Below the pieces are notes generated by a model. The model did no database searches. It saw only the letters and a program-made list of their open reading frames with translations, and was not told the DNA's origin. A DNA stretch of 42,467 nt. Origin: an uncultured Lachnospiraceae bacterium (GTDB taxonomy: Bacteria; Bacillota; Clostridia; Lachnospirales; Lachnospiraceae). Both the position numbers and the translations under genes were made by a program. Every line of letters begins with the position of its first letter. The first letter of the stretch is position 1. The stretch is taken from the NCBI GenBank assembly GCA_947174665.1, contig CAMWJV010000013.1:1-42467 (forward strand). The letters are read 5' to 3'. This document shows positions 28,439 through 36,766 of the stretch, piece after piece.

Positions 28439-31093
28439 TTAGTACTGAAGCTGACCGTGAGCTGCAATCTGATCCTCAACATACTTTTCCCACTCAGCAT
28501 CACTATAGTTATACCGTCTCGGCCCATAGCTCTGGAACAGCGGGTTGTAATCATCCAGGACATTAAACAGCTTCTGGGAGAGCAAGCTCTTGGCACCGAA
28601 GTTACACATAGGCAGGATGTCATAGCGGGACATCATTCTGCCCTCCAGGGCAGCCAGAATGGTCATACGGACATCGGGCTCCACATCGGTACTGCCGAAA
28701 GAGTAGTCTTTGCCATTCACAGTCACCATGCTCCCGTTCATGGCCCGATACCAGTCATAAACGCTCATCGTGATCTCTTCTCCCTTGACGGTCAGAGTGA
28801 TCATGTCAGTGGTAGGATCGTACCAGTTAGCGGTCAGGTTCTGGTTGGGATCACAATACAAAGACATAGCGCTGAAGGGATCGTAAATGGAGCCGCCCAC
28901 ACCGGCGATCATCATGTCTGCAGAGCCGTTACGATAAGCGTCGATCCAACCGCTGTCTCCCAGAGGTGCGGATTCCACCACATTGAGTTTGCCCTCAAAG
29001 GGAGTACCGACCACAGCTTCGCTGATCCATTTGTTTAAGTAATTGATCCGTCGGGTAACATAATCCGCAGGTGCTGAGGATGCGTAGATCATGGTAATGG
29101 TCTGGTCACAGATACCATCGCCATCAGCATCAGTGATGTAGCCCAGGGAAAGGGACTCGTCAAAAGCAGCCTTGTAAAGCTCTTTGGCGGCATCTAAGTC
29201 GTAACCGGTAATAGAGTCAACGGCAGCATCCAGATCCCCGCCATACTGGCTGACATTTACAGAATAAAAATCGCAGAGCGCCTGCTTGGCCTGATCAGTA
29301 TCACGGTAGAAAAGGCCGTCTTCCACATCATAGATGTACTGGTCGCCCAGAATACCATATCCGGGGGCGTAAGCGGGATGACATTCGTCACAGAAAGCCT
29401 GTCTGTCGAATGAAACGGCCAGAGCCTTATGGAAGCTTACAAGTCCGATGGTCTGAGTGTCCTGAGTAGTAGTGTCAAAATCAGCAGCTGCCTCCCGGGC
29501 TTCCAGACCGTTCATATTACCGGTGACCCAAAGACCTGCAGCCGTCTCGGAAGGATAGGACCAGACGTAATCGGAATGGCCATATTGCTCGTAGTCACTC
29601 TCTTCCAAACCGAAGGTTGTGATCTGCCCGGCAAGGAACATCTGGCGTCTGGTGGCAATCTCCGGTACATACTGCATGTCAATATTGGTCGTCATGTTAC
29701 CGCGATAGACATTGCCGTCGTTAGGGTCCTTGTAGACGTGATACAGATCCTCGGTCCAGCCGAACCATTTATCATTCTTGGCAAAGGTAATCTGCTTGTC
29801 GGTCTGATAACCGGTCATGGAGTAAGCTCCATAAGAAGGAGATGTCTCCTTGTTGGTCATGTATGTGCTGTACCATGCACCGGACTCATCCTGCTTCAGA
29901 CACGATTCATATACATCCGGCTCCACCAGAACCAGTGAGTCCTTAATGGCATAGGAATAGAGATAGAAACCGTCAAAGCCTCCCTTAAAGACTTGAACCA
30001 GGGTGTATTCGTCCTTTGCATAAAAGCCAACTGTGTCCTCAAAGCTGATACCGTCAGGCATTGTCTCCGCAATAACGAAGTAGGCAGGAACTGACAGACC
30101 ATCGGTCTCGTTCCAATTGGGATTTGTGGTAGTAACATCGGTGACCATGGCCAGAGTGTCATCATTCAAAGGAGCCAGGCCGTTGTCATCCATCAGAGCC
30201 ACCAGCTCTTCCCACCGATCCATTCCGAAGTATGCGTCACCATAGGCATCCACATAGTCCTTCAAGGTATTGCCTCCGGTCTGCGCAATAGCAAAATCAA
30301 CTGCTACATAGACAGGATTACCCTCAAAGGTATAGGTACCGTCTTCGCCCTTGACAAAAGACTCCAGGGGATTGCCAACGTTTCCATTGTCAATATAGTT
30401 AATCTGACCTTGCTTGAAGTACTCCTCAGCGCCGACAATACCGTAAGCACCGTCATAGACATCAGTAGCCCTGTAATTCTGAAGCCTCTGATCCAACAGA
30501 TACTTCATGGACTGGACATAAGTATCGGCGGTAATGTGATAGCCGGTGTCAAAGAACAGATCCTCGCGCAAAGGAATCTCCCATGCATAGCCCTCCGTAG
30601 CACTTGCGGGAATCCAGTCAGGGTGGGCAGCTTTGACCTCAGCGGTCACATCGGTGGGATAATCCGCAGCCATGCCGGGCAGGAAAATATAGGATTTCCA
30701 ATCCTCGGCGCCCTCCTTCGGATGAAGCTCGTCATTATAGGACAGATTATAAAATCCGTCCACCAGATAGTCGAAAATGTTCCCTGAAGCAGAATCCTCA
30801 TAGTCGTGCATATTCCAGTTACCCGGAATAGAGGTAAGTGCAACGCTCTGGGTATAGGTAGCGTTAGGGTCGAACTCAGTAATGGTGTAGCCGGGACCGC
30901 CTTCATTGTCGGACGAACCAGATTCTCCTGTCTCATTCTGATTGGCAGATTCTCCTGACTCACTTTGATCGGCAGATTCTTTCGTTTCACTTTGTTTCGT
31001 TTCCCCGGAAGAATCGCCATTGTTGTCGCCGCAGGCCGCCATGCTAAAGACCATGGCAGAGGCCAACAACAAGCTTAATGCTTTCTTTTTCAT
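28439..31093 (-). CDS. oppA: Peptide-binding lipoprotein, SBP family 5 (left operon)
   Basis: 884-residue OppA-like lipoprotein, longer than the usual 520-600. Signal peptide with lipobox MAAC (Cys ~21) and a Ser/Gln/Glu-rich linker (ETKQSETKESADQSESGES). Family-5 landmarks include WEIPLREDLFFDTGYHITAD and TYVQSMKYLLDQRLQNYRAT near residue 190. A Ca-loop-like DADGDGICD lies near residues 655-663. GAGGAG is 8 nt before the ATG. It is roughly half identical by eye to the right-operon paralog, so the two probably bind different peptide sets. In the orientation present here its promoter lacks a -35 box, so I predict the operon is off or weak. Confidence 0.9.
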   Translation of the reverse strand: MKKKALSLLLASAMVFSMAACGDNNGDSSGETKQSETKESADQSESGESANQNETGESGSSDNEGGPGYTITEFDPNATYTQSVALTSIPGNWNMHDYEDSASGNIFDYLVDGFYNLSYNDELHPKEGAEDWKSYIFLPGMAADYPTDVTAEVKAAHPDWIPASATEGYAWEIPLREDLFFDTGYHITADTYVQSMKYLLDQRLQNYRATDVYDGAYGIVGAEEYFKQGQINYIDNGNVGNPLESFVKGEDGTYTFEGNPVYVAVDFAIAQTGGNTLKDYVDAYGDAYFGMDRWEELVALMDDNGLAPLNDDTLAMVTDVTTTNPNWNETDGLSVPAYFVIAETMPDGISFEDTVGFYAKDEYTLVQVFKGGFDGFYLYSYAIKDSLVLVEPDVYESCLKQDESGAWYSTYMTNKETSPSYGAYSMTGYQTDKQITFAKNDKWFGWTEDLYHVYKDPNDGNVYRGNMTTNIDMQYVPEIATRRQMFLAGQITTFGLEESDYEQYGHSDYVWSYPSETAAGLWVTGNMNGLEAREAAADFDTTTQDTQTIGLVSFHKALAVSFDRQAFCDECHPAYAPGYGILGDQYIYDVEDGLFYRDTDQAKQALCDFYSVNVSQYGGDLDAAVDSITGYDLDAAKELYKAAFDESLSLGYITDADGDGICDQTITMIYASSAPADYVTRRINYLNKWISEAVVGTPFEGKLNVVESAPLGDSGWIDAYRNGSADMMIAGVGGSIYDPFSAMSLYCDPNQNLTANWYDPTTDMITLTVKGEEITMSVYDWYRAMNGSMVTVNGKDYSFGSTDVEPDVRMTILAALEGRMMSRYDILPMCNFGAKSLLSQKLFNVLDDYNPLFQSYGPRRYNYSDAEWEKYVEDQIAAHGQLQY

Positions 31094-31112
31094 AATTTTT
31101 CTCCTCTCGATA

Positions 31113-31255
31113 GATTTGCCATATACTTTGACGCTTTATTGCTTTAAACTTTCAAGTATAACAAAAAAGGGTTGAAATACCCTCCACTCCCTTGTGAATA
31201 CCTGTATACAGTTAGCGCCGTATGTAATTTGCATAGTTTAGTATAAATTACACTT
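31113..31255 (-). repeat. Left 143-bp inverted repeat (leader of left opp operon)
   Basis: The reverse complement matches 32884-33026 with no gaps and 9 mismatches in 143, nearly all transitions. Only two mismatches fall in the inner ~98 bp. It covers the left operon from just upstream of its -10 box to about 20 nt before the oppA start codon. Confidence 0.97.
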
Positions 31256-31268
31256 TGTACTGGACTTT
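31240..31268 (-). promoter_or_regulatory. Incomplete promoter of left opp operon: -10 without -35
   Basis: On the minus strand TATACT occupies 31245-31240. With a 17-nt spacer the -35 position (31268-31263) reads AAAGTC, which matches TTGACA at no position. Spacers of 16 or 18 give AAGTCC and GAAAGT, also poor. There is no extended -10 TG. Predicted inactive in this orientation. Confidence 0.7.
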
Positions 31269-31289
31269 CCAAAGACGAGTTGCTATAAT
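31261..31289 (+). promoter_or_regulatory. Promoter of the recombinase gene
   Basis: TGGACT (31261-31266), 17-nt spacer, TATAAT (31284-31289). The predicted start near 31296 lies in a small dyad GCAAAC/GTTTGC (31295-31310) that could be an operator. The promoter is inside the unique segment, so it would travel with the gene on inversion. Confidence 0.7.
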
Positions 31290-31339
31290 CCCTCCGCAAA
31301 CAGATGTTTGCCATACAAAAGACAAGGAGGAATTTGAAC

Positions 31340-32608
31340 ATGGCATCGATCAGAAGAGTCACACACAAAAACGGCAGGGTGGTGTACCGCATTGTCATCT
31401 GTCTGGGCTACAACGAAAACGGGGGAAAACTGGTTAAAAATCTCACCTGCGCGGTAAATCAGTCCGCCACTCCGAAGCAGCAGGAGAAGGAGGCGCTGAA
31501 GTACGCATTAAATATGGAAGATAAACTAAAGTACGGATATGAGACAAACTCCTGTCAGGAATCCTTTGAAGCGTTCGCGGAGCGGTGGCTGGAAAGCGTG
31601 AAAGACAGCCTGGCCCGGGGAACCTACATCGGATATGAAAATCTGCTGAGAACAGGAATCCTGCCATATTTTAAAGGGTATAAACTGGCCTGCGTCCGGA
31701 CGGCGGATATAGAAGCGTTTTACAGAACGCTTGTTGTTCGTTACGCTCCGGGGACCATCAAGCGTTATGCAAATGTGATGAACTGTATTTTCAAGACGGC
31801 CAGGCGCTGGAATCTCATTGAAGACAATCCCTGCCAATATGCCAGAAGGCCCCGGAAAAGGCCGGCAAATGACAGGCTGCGGTACTTTACACCGGATCAG
31901 TCCCTGATGTTCCTGAAATCCCTGAACCTGACTTATACGGAAGCCGGTGACGGTCCGGGGCATTCTGTAAGGACGTACACAGTATCCACACAGTATAAGG
32001 TGTTTTATATGCTCTCCCTGTTCTGCGGTTCCCGAAAGGGAGAGACTCTTGCTCTGCAATGGTCGGACATTGATTTTATGGCACAGGAGATTTCCATCAC
32101 AAAATCAATCGGACGGACAGAGAATGGTTTTGACTACAAGGAGCCGAAAAGCAGTGCTTCCATGCGCAGAATTCCGTTTCCGGACTGTGTGACGGATATC
32201 CTGAAGCGCTATCGGCTGGAATATGACGCTTTAAAGGACAGCATGGGCAGTGACTGGGCGGGGAAAGATAATCTGTTCATCCGCACGGACGGAAGGCTCA
32301 TGGGGCAAACCACTGCCTATCAGCATTTTATCAGGCATTTGGAGCGGTATAATCAATGGATAAGGACATATCCGGAGAGGGCCCGTGCAGAAGGGCTGGA
32401 GGAACTGCCTGCTATACCGCTTCACGGACTGAGGCATTCCTGTGCCACTCTGCTGAATTATCTGGAAGTCAATATTATTGACATTTCAAAATATCTGGGA
32501 CATGCCAGCTGCTCTACTACAATGAATATCTACGCGCACAGCTTTGAGGCTCAAAGAAAAGCCGCACAGGAAAAAATAAATGCTTTTCTGCGTCGGAATA
32601 CCCACTGA
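31340..32608 (+). CDS. Tyrosine recombinase (integrase family), proposed invertase of the switch
   Basis: 422 residues from ATG 31340, with AAGGAGG 8 nt upstream; an in-frame ATG at 31304 is rejected. The N-terminus (RRVTHKNGRVVYRIVICLGY) resembles the arm-binding domain of Tn916/phage-type integrases. A SAM-like core-binding domain spans ~75-170. Catalytic residues are complete: Arg232 (FCGSRKGETLAL), a Lys in the beta-hairpin (EPKSSASMRRIPF), His362 and Arg365 (LHGLRHSCATLLN), His388 (YLGHASCST) and the nucleophile Tyr398 (MNIYAHSF). It therefore should be active. No excisionase, relaxase or phage gene is nearby. It is the only gene between the inverted repeats, hence the proposed role of flipping its own segment. 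An alternative is a degenerate remnant of an integrative element. Confidence 0.93.
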   Translation: MASIRRVTHKNGRVVYRIVICLGYNENGGKLVKNLTCAVNQSATPKQQEKEALKYALNMEDKLKYGYETNSCQESFEAFAERWLESVKDSLARGTYIGYENLLRTGILPYFKGYKLACVRTADIEAFYRTLVVRYAPGTIKRYANVMNCIFKTARRWNLIEDNPCQYARRPRKRPANDRLRYFTPDQSLMFLKSLNLTYTEAGDGPGHSVRTYTVSTQYKVFYMLSLFCGSRKGETLALQWSDIDFMAQEISITKSIGRTENGFDYKEPKSSASMRRIPFPDCVTDILKRYRLEYDALKDSMGSDWAGKDNLFIRTDGRLMGQTTAYQHFIRHLERYNQWIRTYPERARAEGLEELPAIPLHGLRHSCATLLNYLEVNIIDISKYLGHASCSTTMNIYAHSFEAQRKAAQEKINAFLRRNTH

Positions 32609-32870
32609 ACGCTGCCTCAGCGTCATACTGTTTCCATACTGAAACTGTAGTATGGGGATAACTGTTTGTTGTCAAAAATGCCGTATTTTAACAAGTATTG
32701 ATGCTATTCACCCTAAATCGGTATGAAATGGGCGGTTATTATGAAATAACTTTGTGAATTTCATGGATATACGGTTTACAGAATATCCCGGGATTGTTAA
32801 ATAGTAACAAATATCGGGAAATCCCTTACATTCCCAGCATTTGTCAGCTTAGTGCATATGTAAAAAAATC
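32609..32870 (+). other. Recombinase 3' region with hairpin and dyad
   Basis: No gene seen. CGCTG/CAGCG (32610-32622) directly follows the stop. A larger hairpin CATACT+GTTTC (32624-32634) pairs with GAAAC and AGTATG (32641-32645, 32649-32654), plausibly the recombinase terminator although without a long T-run. Near the right end a dyad TCCCG...CGGGA (32786-32819) encloses TTGTTA/TAACAA and may be an accessory or arm-type protein site. Confidence 0.5.
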
Positions 32871-32899
32871 TTGACAATTTCTTAAGTGTAATTTATACT
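32871..32899 (+). promoter_or_regulatory. Complete sigma-A promoter of right opp operon; -35 inside, -10 within the inverted repeat
   Basis: Consensus TTGACA (32871-32876), 17-nt spacer, TATACT (32894-32899). The inverted repeat begins at 32884, so the -35 lies in unique invertible DNA while the -10 is shared with the left repeat. Predicted strongly active for the right operon in this orientation. Confidence 0.88.
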
Positions 32900-33026
32900 A
32901 AACTATGCAAATTACATACGGCGTTAATTGTATACAGGTATTCACAAGGGAGTGGAGGGTATTTCAACCCTTTTTTGTTATATCTGGAAATTTAAAGCAA
33001 TAAAGCGTCAAAGTGTACAGCAAATC
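32884..33026 (+). repeat. Right 143-bp inverted repeat (leader of right opp operon)
   Basis: Partner of 31113-31255, 134 of 143 positions identical. It contains the -10 box, an 8-bp-armed dyad TGTAATTT (32887-32894) / AAATTACA (32909-32916) with a 14-nt centre that suits a tyrosine-recombinase core site, an 8-bp palindrome TGTATACA (32929-32936), and a T-run hairpin. It ends ~15 nt before the oppA start codon. Confidence 0.97.
32956..32976 (+). promoter_or_regulatory. Attenuator-like hairpin in the shared opp leader
   Basis: AGGGT (32956-32960) / ACCCT (32967-32971), 6-nt loop, then a T-run to 32976. AAGGG at 32946-32950 can compete for the same CCCTT. The identical structure exists in the left repeat. 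The stem is short, so termination would be weak or conditional. Confidence 0.4.
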
Positions 33027-33041
33027 AGAAGGAGGAGAATT

Positions 33042-35654
33042 ATGAAAGGAAAGAAATTTCTAGCCCTCGTAATGGCGGCGGCCATGACCATGTCGCTGGC
33101 ATCCTGCGGGGACAATTCCGGAGATGCGTCCGGAAACAGCGGAAACACCGAAAACGCCGGGGACAGCGGAAATACCGGCAACACGGAGTCGGAAAGCAGT
33201 TCCGAACCCGAATCCCAGTCAGGCGGAGAGACAAATGCAGACACCCGATACATATATAAGGATGCTGTGAACCTGCTTGCTTCTAACTGGAGTGTCCATA
33301 CATATCGGACAGCAGACGATGGTTATCCGGTAGACTATATTGCAAGCGGTTTTTATGATTTTGTTTACAATGACGAGTATCATCCGGTGGAAGGGATGGA
33401 TCCCTTTACGGGATATACGATTGTGCCTCTGATGGCGGCATCCGATCCCGTGGATGTGACCGCGAAGATAAAGGCGGAGCATCCCGAGTATGGTATCCCT
33501 GAGTCTGCCACTGCCGGATTTGCATATACCATCGACCTGAATCCCAATGCAGTATGGGAGGATGGCACTGTTATCAATGCGGACAGCTATGTGTATTCCA
33601 TGAAGCAGCTGCTGGATCCCAAGATGAAGAACTACAGAGCTACCGACTATTTTGATGGCGATTTTATCATTGCAGGTGCGAAAGCATATAATTACGCCGG
33701 ACGTGACGCTTTCTTTGAGGTTGCGGCAGCAGCGGAGTCCATAGACGACCTCACAGTAGGTGATGACGGCTTCTATACTCTTTCCGACGGCAGCGCTGTA
33801 TATGTGGCTCTGACTGACGGGCTGGAATGGCTGGGAGGAAATACCCTGGCAGACTATGTGAACGCTTACGGTGAAGCATATTTCGGCGTGGAGGACTTCA
33901 ATGCCCTGCAGGGAATGGCTGACGAGAACGGCCATGTACAGCTGAACGAAGAGACCCTTGCTCATATTGTGGGCGTGATCACCACTGTGGCAGATTGGGG
34001 CGAGACAGAGGCTGATGCTGTAAATTACCTGGTGTATGGAGTACCTTTCCCCGAGTGCGATTATGATTCCACAGTTGGATTGTTCAAATCCGGTGAGTAT
34101 CAGATTACTATCGTGCTTGAAAACTCCTTAAGCGGATTCAATCTGTATTACAATCTGGCAGGCCCTACCTGGCTGGTAAAGGAAGATATTTATGAGAGCT
34201 GCAAGAGATTTGACGGTGATGCATTTACCTCTTCTTACTGCACCAGCGTAGAGACCACCAGCAGCTATGGCCCTTATAAGATGACTGAGTTCCAGTCCGA
34301 CAAGGCAATGCACTTTGTGAGAAACGAGAACTGGGTAGGATATGCGGACGGACAGCATACTTATGTAGATCCCACAGACGGTGAGACCTATGATATGTAC
34401 ATGACCGACGAGATTGACACTCAGGTAGTGTCTGAGTCCTCCACTTCAAAGCTGATGTTCCTGAAGGGTGAGCTGATGGGCTACGGCTTGCAGGCTGAGG
34501 ATTTCGACACCTACAGAAACAGTGAGTATGCATACGCAACTCCCAGAACCACAACCTTCTTCTTTATCTTTAATGGCTATCTGGATGCTATTAAAGAGCG
34601 TGAAGCAAATGATGGCTTTGACCAGACTAAGAACGATCTGGAGACCATGACTTTGCAGTCCTTCCGCCGTGCAGTTGCGGTTACTTATGACAAGGAGCTG
34701 TTTGCAAGCACCATTTCTCCTGCCAGAAAGGGCGGCTATGGATTGATCGGCAGCGCGTATGTGTATGATCCCGACACAGGTGCCAAGTACCGTGATACGG
34801 ACCAGGCGAAGCAGGTTCTCTGTGATTTCTATTCTGTGAACACAGCTGAATACAGCAATCTGGATGAGGCGGTTGCTTCCATCACAGGTTATGACCCTGA
34901 GGCGGCAAAAGAACTGTATACACAGGCCTTCAATGAGGCTCTTGAGAAGGGCTTTATCACCGATAATGACGGCGACGGCATCAGCGATCAGAGCATCAGC
35001 ATTGAATATGCTATGGGAGATGACCCTAATGACTTTATGACAAAGACCATCAACTACCTGAACGAGAAGATGGCTGATGTTACCACAGGAACACCTTTCG
35101 AGGGCAAGATTCAGTTTGTGATGTCCGCTAACTACGGAAATGACTGGGACAAGAAACTGAAGGCCGGTATGTCTGACACTGTTCTGGCCGGCTGGCAGGG
35201 TTCTCTGCTGAATCCTTTCAGCATCATCCGTCTGTATACCAACGGCACTGACCAGCAGTATGACTACCAGTGGTTTGATGCCAGCAAGATCAGTCTTACC
35301 CTGGAGCTGGAGGGAGAGTCCATCACCATGAACCTGAGACAGTGGTCTGAGGCTCTGCTGGGATCTACGGTTAAAGTTGGAGAAAATGAATATAACTTCG
35401 GTGAGGCAGATGCGGATGTGGATACCAGACTGACCATTCTGGCAGCTCTGGAGGGCCAGATACTTCAGACCTATGACTATATCCCCATGCTGGAGGATGC
35501 AAGTATGGCTCTGCTGTCACAGCAGGTATTCTATGTGGTAGATGATTACAGCCCCATCATGGGCCGCGGCGGTATCGCTTACATGAAGTACAATTATAAC
35601 GAGAGCGAATGGGCGGCATATGTTGCGGAGCAGGGCGGCGAACTGAAGTACTAA
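33042..35654 (+). CDS. oppA: Peptide-binding lipoprotein, SBP family 5 (right operon)
   Basis: 870 residues from ATG 33042, which has AAGGAGGAG at 33029-33037; the longer frame from 32928 would run through the inverted repeat and is rejected. Lipobox LASC, then a Gly/Ser/Asn/Glu linker. Family-5 landmarks include FAYTIDLNPNAVWEDGTVIN and DSYVYSMKQLLDPKMKNYRA. A Ca-loop-like DNDGDGISD lies near residue 645, matching the left paralog. Roughly half identical to the left paralog by eye, with conserved framework but diverged in many surface stretches. It has a complete promoter in this orientation, so it is predicted to be the expressed copy. Confidence 0.92.
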   Translation: MKGKKFLALVMAAAMTMSLASCGDNSGDASGNSGNTENAGDSGNTGNTESESSSEPESQSGGETNADTRYIYKDAVNLLASNWSVHTYRTADDGYPVDYIASGFYDFVYNDEYHPVEGMDPFTGYTIVPLMAASDPVDVTAKIKAEHPEYGIPESATAGFAYTIDLNPNAVWEDGTVINADSYVYSMKQLLDPKMKNYRATDYFDGDFIIAGAKAYNYAGRDAFFEVAAAAESIDDLTVGDDGFYTLSDGSAVYVALTDGLEWLGGNTLADYVNAYGEAYFGVEDFNALQGMADENGHVQLNEETLAHIVGVITTVADWGETEADAVNYLVYGVPFPECDYDSTVGLFKSGEYQITIVLENSLSGFNLYYNLAGPTWLVKEDIYESCKRFDGDAFTSSYCTSVETTSSYGPYKMTEFQSDKAMHFVRNENWVGYADGQHTYVDPTDGETYDMYMTDEIDTQVVSESSTSKLMFLKGELMGYGLQAEDFDTYRNSEYAYATPRTTTFFFIFNGYLDAIKEREANDGFDQTKNDLETMTLQSFRRAVAVTYDKELFASTISPARKGGYGLIGSAYVYDPDTGAKYRDTDQAKQVLCDFYSVNTAEYSNLDEAVASITGYDPEAAKELYTQAFNEALEKGFITDNDGDGISDQSISIEYAMGDDPNDFMTKTINYLNEKMADVTTGTPFEGKIQFVMSANYGNDWDKKLKAGMSDTVLAGWQGSLLNPFSIIRLYTNGTDQQYDYQWFDASKISLTLELEGESITMNLRQWSEALLGSTVKVGENEYNFGEADADVDTRLTILAALEGQILQTYDYIPMLEDASMALLSQQVFYVVDDYSPIMGRGGIAYMKYNYNESEWAAYVAEQGGELKY

Positions 35655-35698
35655 TCTGTTCTGTCACAGTTAATTTAAAATATTAAGAACTAATAAAT

Positions 35699-35731
35699 AG
35701 GCATTTTAGGGGCGTATGCCCCTGAATGCCT
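35699..35731 (+). promoter_or_regulatory. Stable hairpin between right oppA and oppB
   Basis: AGGCATT (35699-35705) / AATGCCT (35725-35731) outer stem and AGGGGC/GCCCCT (35708-35713/35718-35723) inner stem with GTAT loop, no T-run. It has the same position as the hairpin in the left operon but unrelated sequence, and probably sets the binding-protein to permease ratio. Confidence 0.65.
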
Positions 35732-35801
35732 GTTGTTAATAAATGAGGCTTATCCTAATATTGAGTAAATGTCCGGCAGAGGCGGACAGAAGGGTATATT
35801 T

Positions 35802-36755
35802 ATGGGAAAATATGCGGTAAAGAGAATTTTATTGATGCTGATGACTTTGTTTATTATCACGTTTATGTGTTTTGTATTGATCAGAATGCTTCCTCTGGCG
35901 AATCTGCCTCTCGGAGACCCGCATTCTGACGTTATTCTGGCCCGCAGGGAGGCTGCCGGGTACAATAAACCTTATCTGGTTCAGTTTGGGATATTTCTGA
36001 AGAATATTTTTACCAAAGGGGACTGGGGCGTAAGCGATGTGCTTTACTTTGGGCAGGAAGTGTCCGCTGTCTTTGTATCGAAGCTTCCGGCTACTATCAT
36101 TGTTAACCTTTATTCTATTCTTCTGAGCATCCCTATCGGGATTATTCTTGGTATTTTGGCGGCGATCAAGAAAAACAGCTGGATAGACCACACGATTTCA
36201 ACCTTGACTATGGTATGCATATCCGTACCTTCTTTCGTGTATGCATTTGTAATACAATATTTTCTGTCATATAAACTGGGTCTGTTTCCTTTTCTGATGA
36301 AAGCCGGGACTGACTGGTTTTCCTGGAAAATGTTTGTCAGTATGCTTCCGGCGGTGCTCTCTCTGTCTATGGGCGTGATCGCGGGCTTTACCCGCACCAC
36401 CCGTGCAGAGCTGACCGAGGTCTTGACCAGCGAGTTTATGCTGCTGGCCAGGACGAAGGGTCTGACAAAGACGCAGGCCACCGTGCGCCATGCAATGAAA
36501 AACTGTATGGTGGTGGTATTACCTTCTATTTTTGGTGAGTTTGTCGGCATCATGTCGGGGTCACTGATTATCGAGAAAATCTTTTCTATTCCGGGAGTGG
36601 GGCAGTTGTATCTGAATTCTATCAACGGAAGGGATTACCCTATGTTTACTATGCTGGTGGTCTTTTATACCACAGTTGGACTGGCAGCCAGTATTGTGGT
36701 AGATATCAGTTACGGATTTATTGATCCCCGCATCAGAATGGGATCGAAAAAGTAA
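35802..36755 (+). CDS. oppB: Oligopeptide ABC transporter permease OppB-like (right operon)
   Basis: 317 residues from ATG 35802, which has AGAAGGG 7 nt upstream and gives the same length as the left paralog; ATG 35769 would add 11 residues. Landmarks: IITFMCFVLIRMLPLANLP, RREAAGYNKPYLVQFGIFL, KLPATIIVNLYSILLSIPIG, EAA loop RTKGLTKTQATVRHAMKNCM, and C-terminal DISYGFIDPRIRMGSKK identical to the left copy. It forms the translocation pore with the OppC-like partner, 11 nt downstream. Confidence 0.93.
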   Translation: MGKYAVKRILLMLMTLFIITFMCFVLIRMLPLANLPLGDPHSDVILARREAAGYNKPYLVQFGIFLKNIFTKGDWGVSDVLYFGQEVSAVFVSKLPATIIVNLYSILLSIPIGIILGILAAIKKNSWIDHTISTLTMVCISVPSFVYAFVIQYFLSYKLGLFPFLMKAGTDWFSWKMFVSMLPAVLSLSMGVIAGFTRTTRAELTEVLTSEFMLLARTKGLTKTQATVRHAMKNCMVVVLPSIFGEFVGIMSGSLIIEKIFSIPGVGQLYLNSINGRDYPMFTMLVVFYTTVGLAASIVVDISYGFIDPRIRMGSKK

Positions 36756-36766
36756 GGGGGCAGACT

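Larger units (their letters stand above)
31113..33026. mobile_element. Candidate invertible DNA segment encoding its own tyrosine recombinase
   Basis: Two 143-bp inverted repeats (31113-31255 and 32884-33026) bracket 1,628 bp of unique DNA holding one tyrosine recombinase gene with its own promoter. Because the repeats are inverted and not direct, recombination between them would invert rather than excise the segment. The repeat ends closest to the unique DNA contain the -10 boxes of the two outward-facing opp operons, while a -35 box is present only at the right inner edge. Inversion would exchange which operon has a complete promoter. Reading both orientations is the decisive test; from this one sequence the inversion is inferred. 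Confidence 0.75.

Noticed and set aside
31113-33026. Integrated mobile element with att sites
   Set aside because: The flanking repeats are inverted rather than direct, no excision or transfer genes accompany the integrase, and the repeats coincide exactly with the promoters of the flanking operons.
32928-33041. 38-residue N-terminal extension of the right binding protein
   Set aside because: It lies in the inverted repeat; ATG 33042 has a perfect ribosome site and starts the signal peptide.
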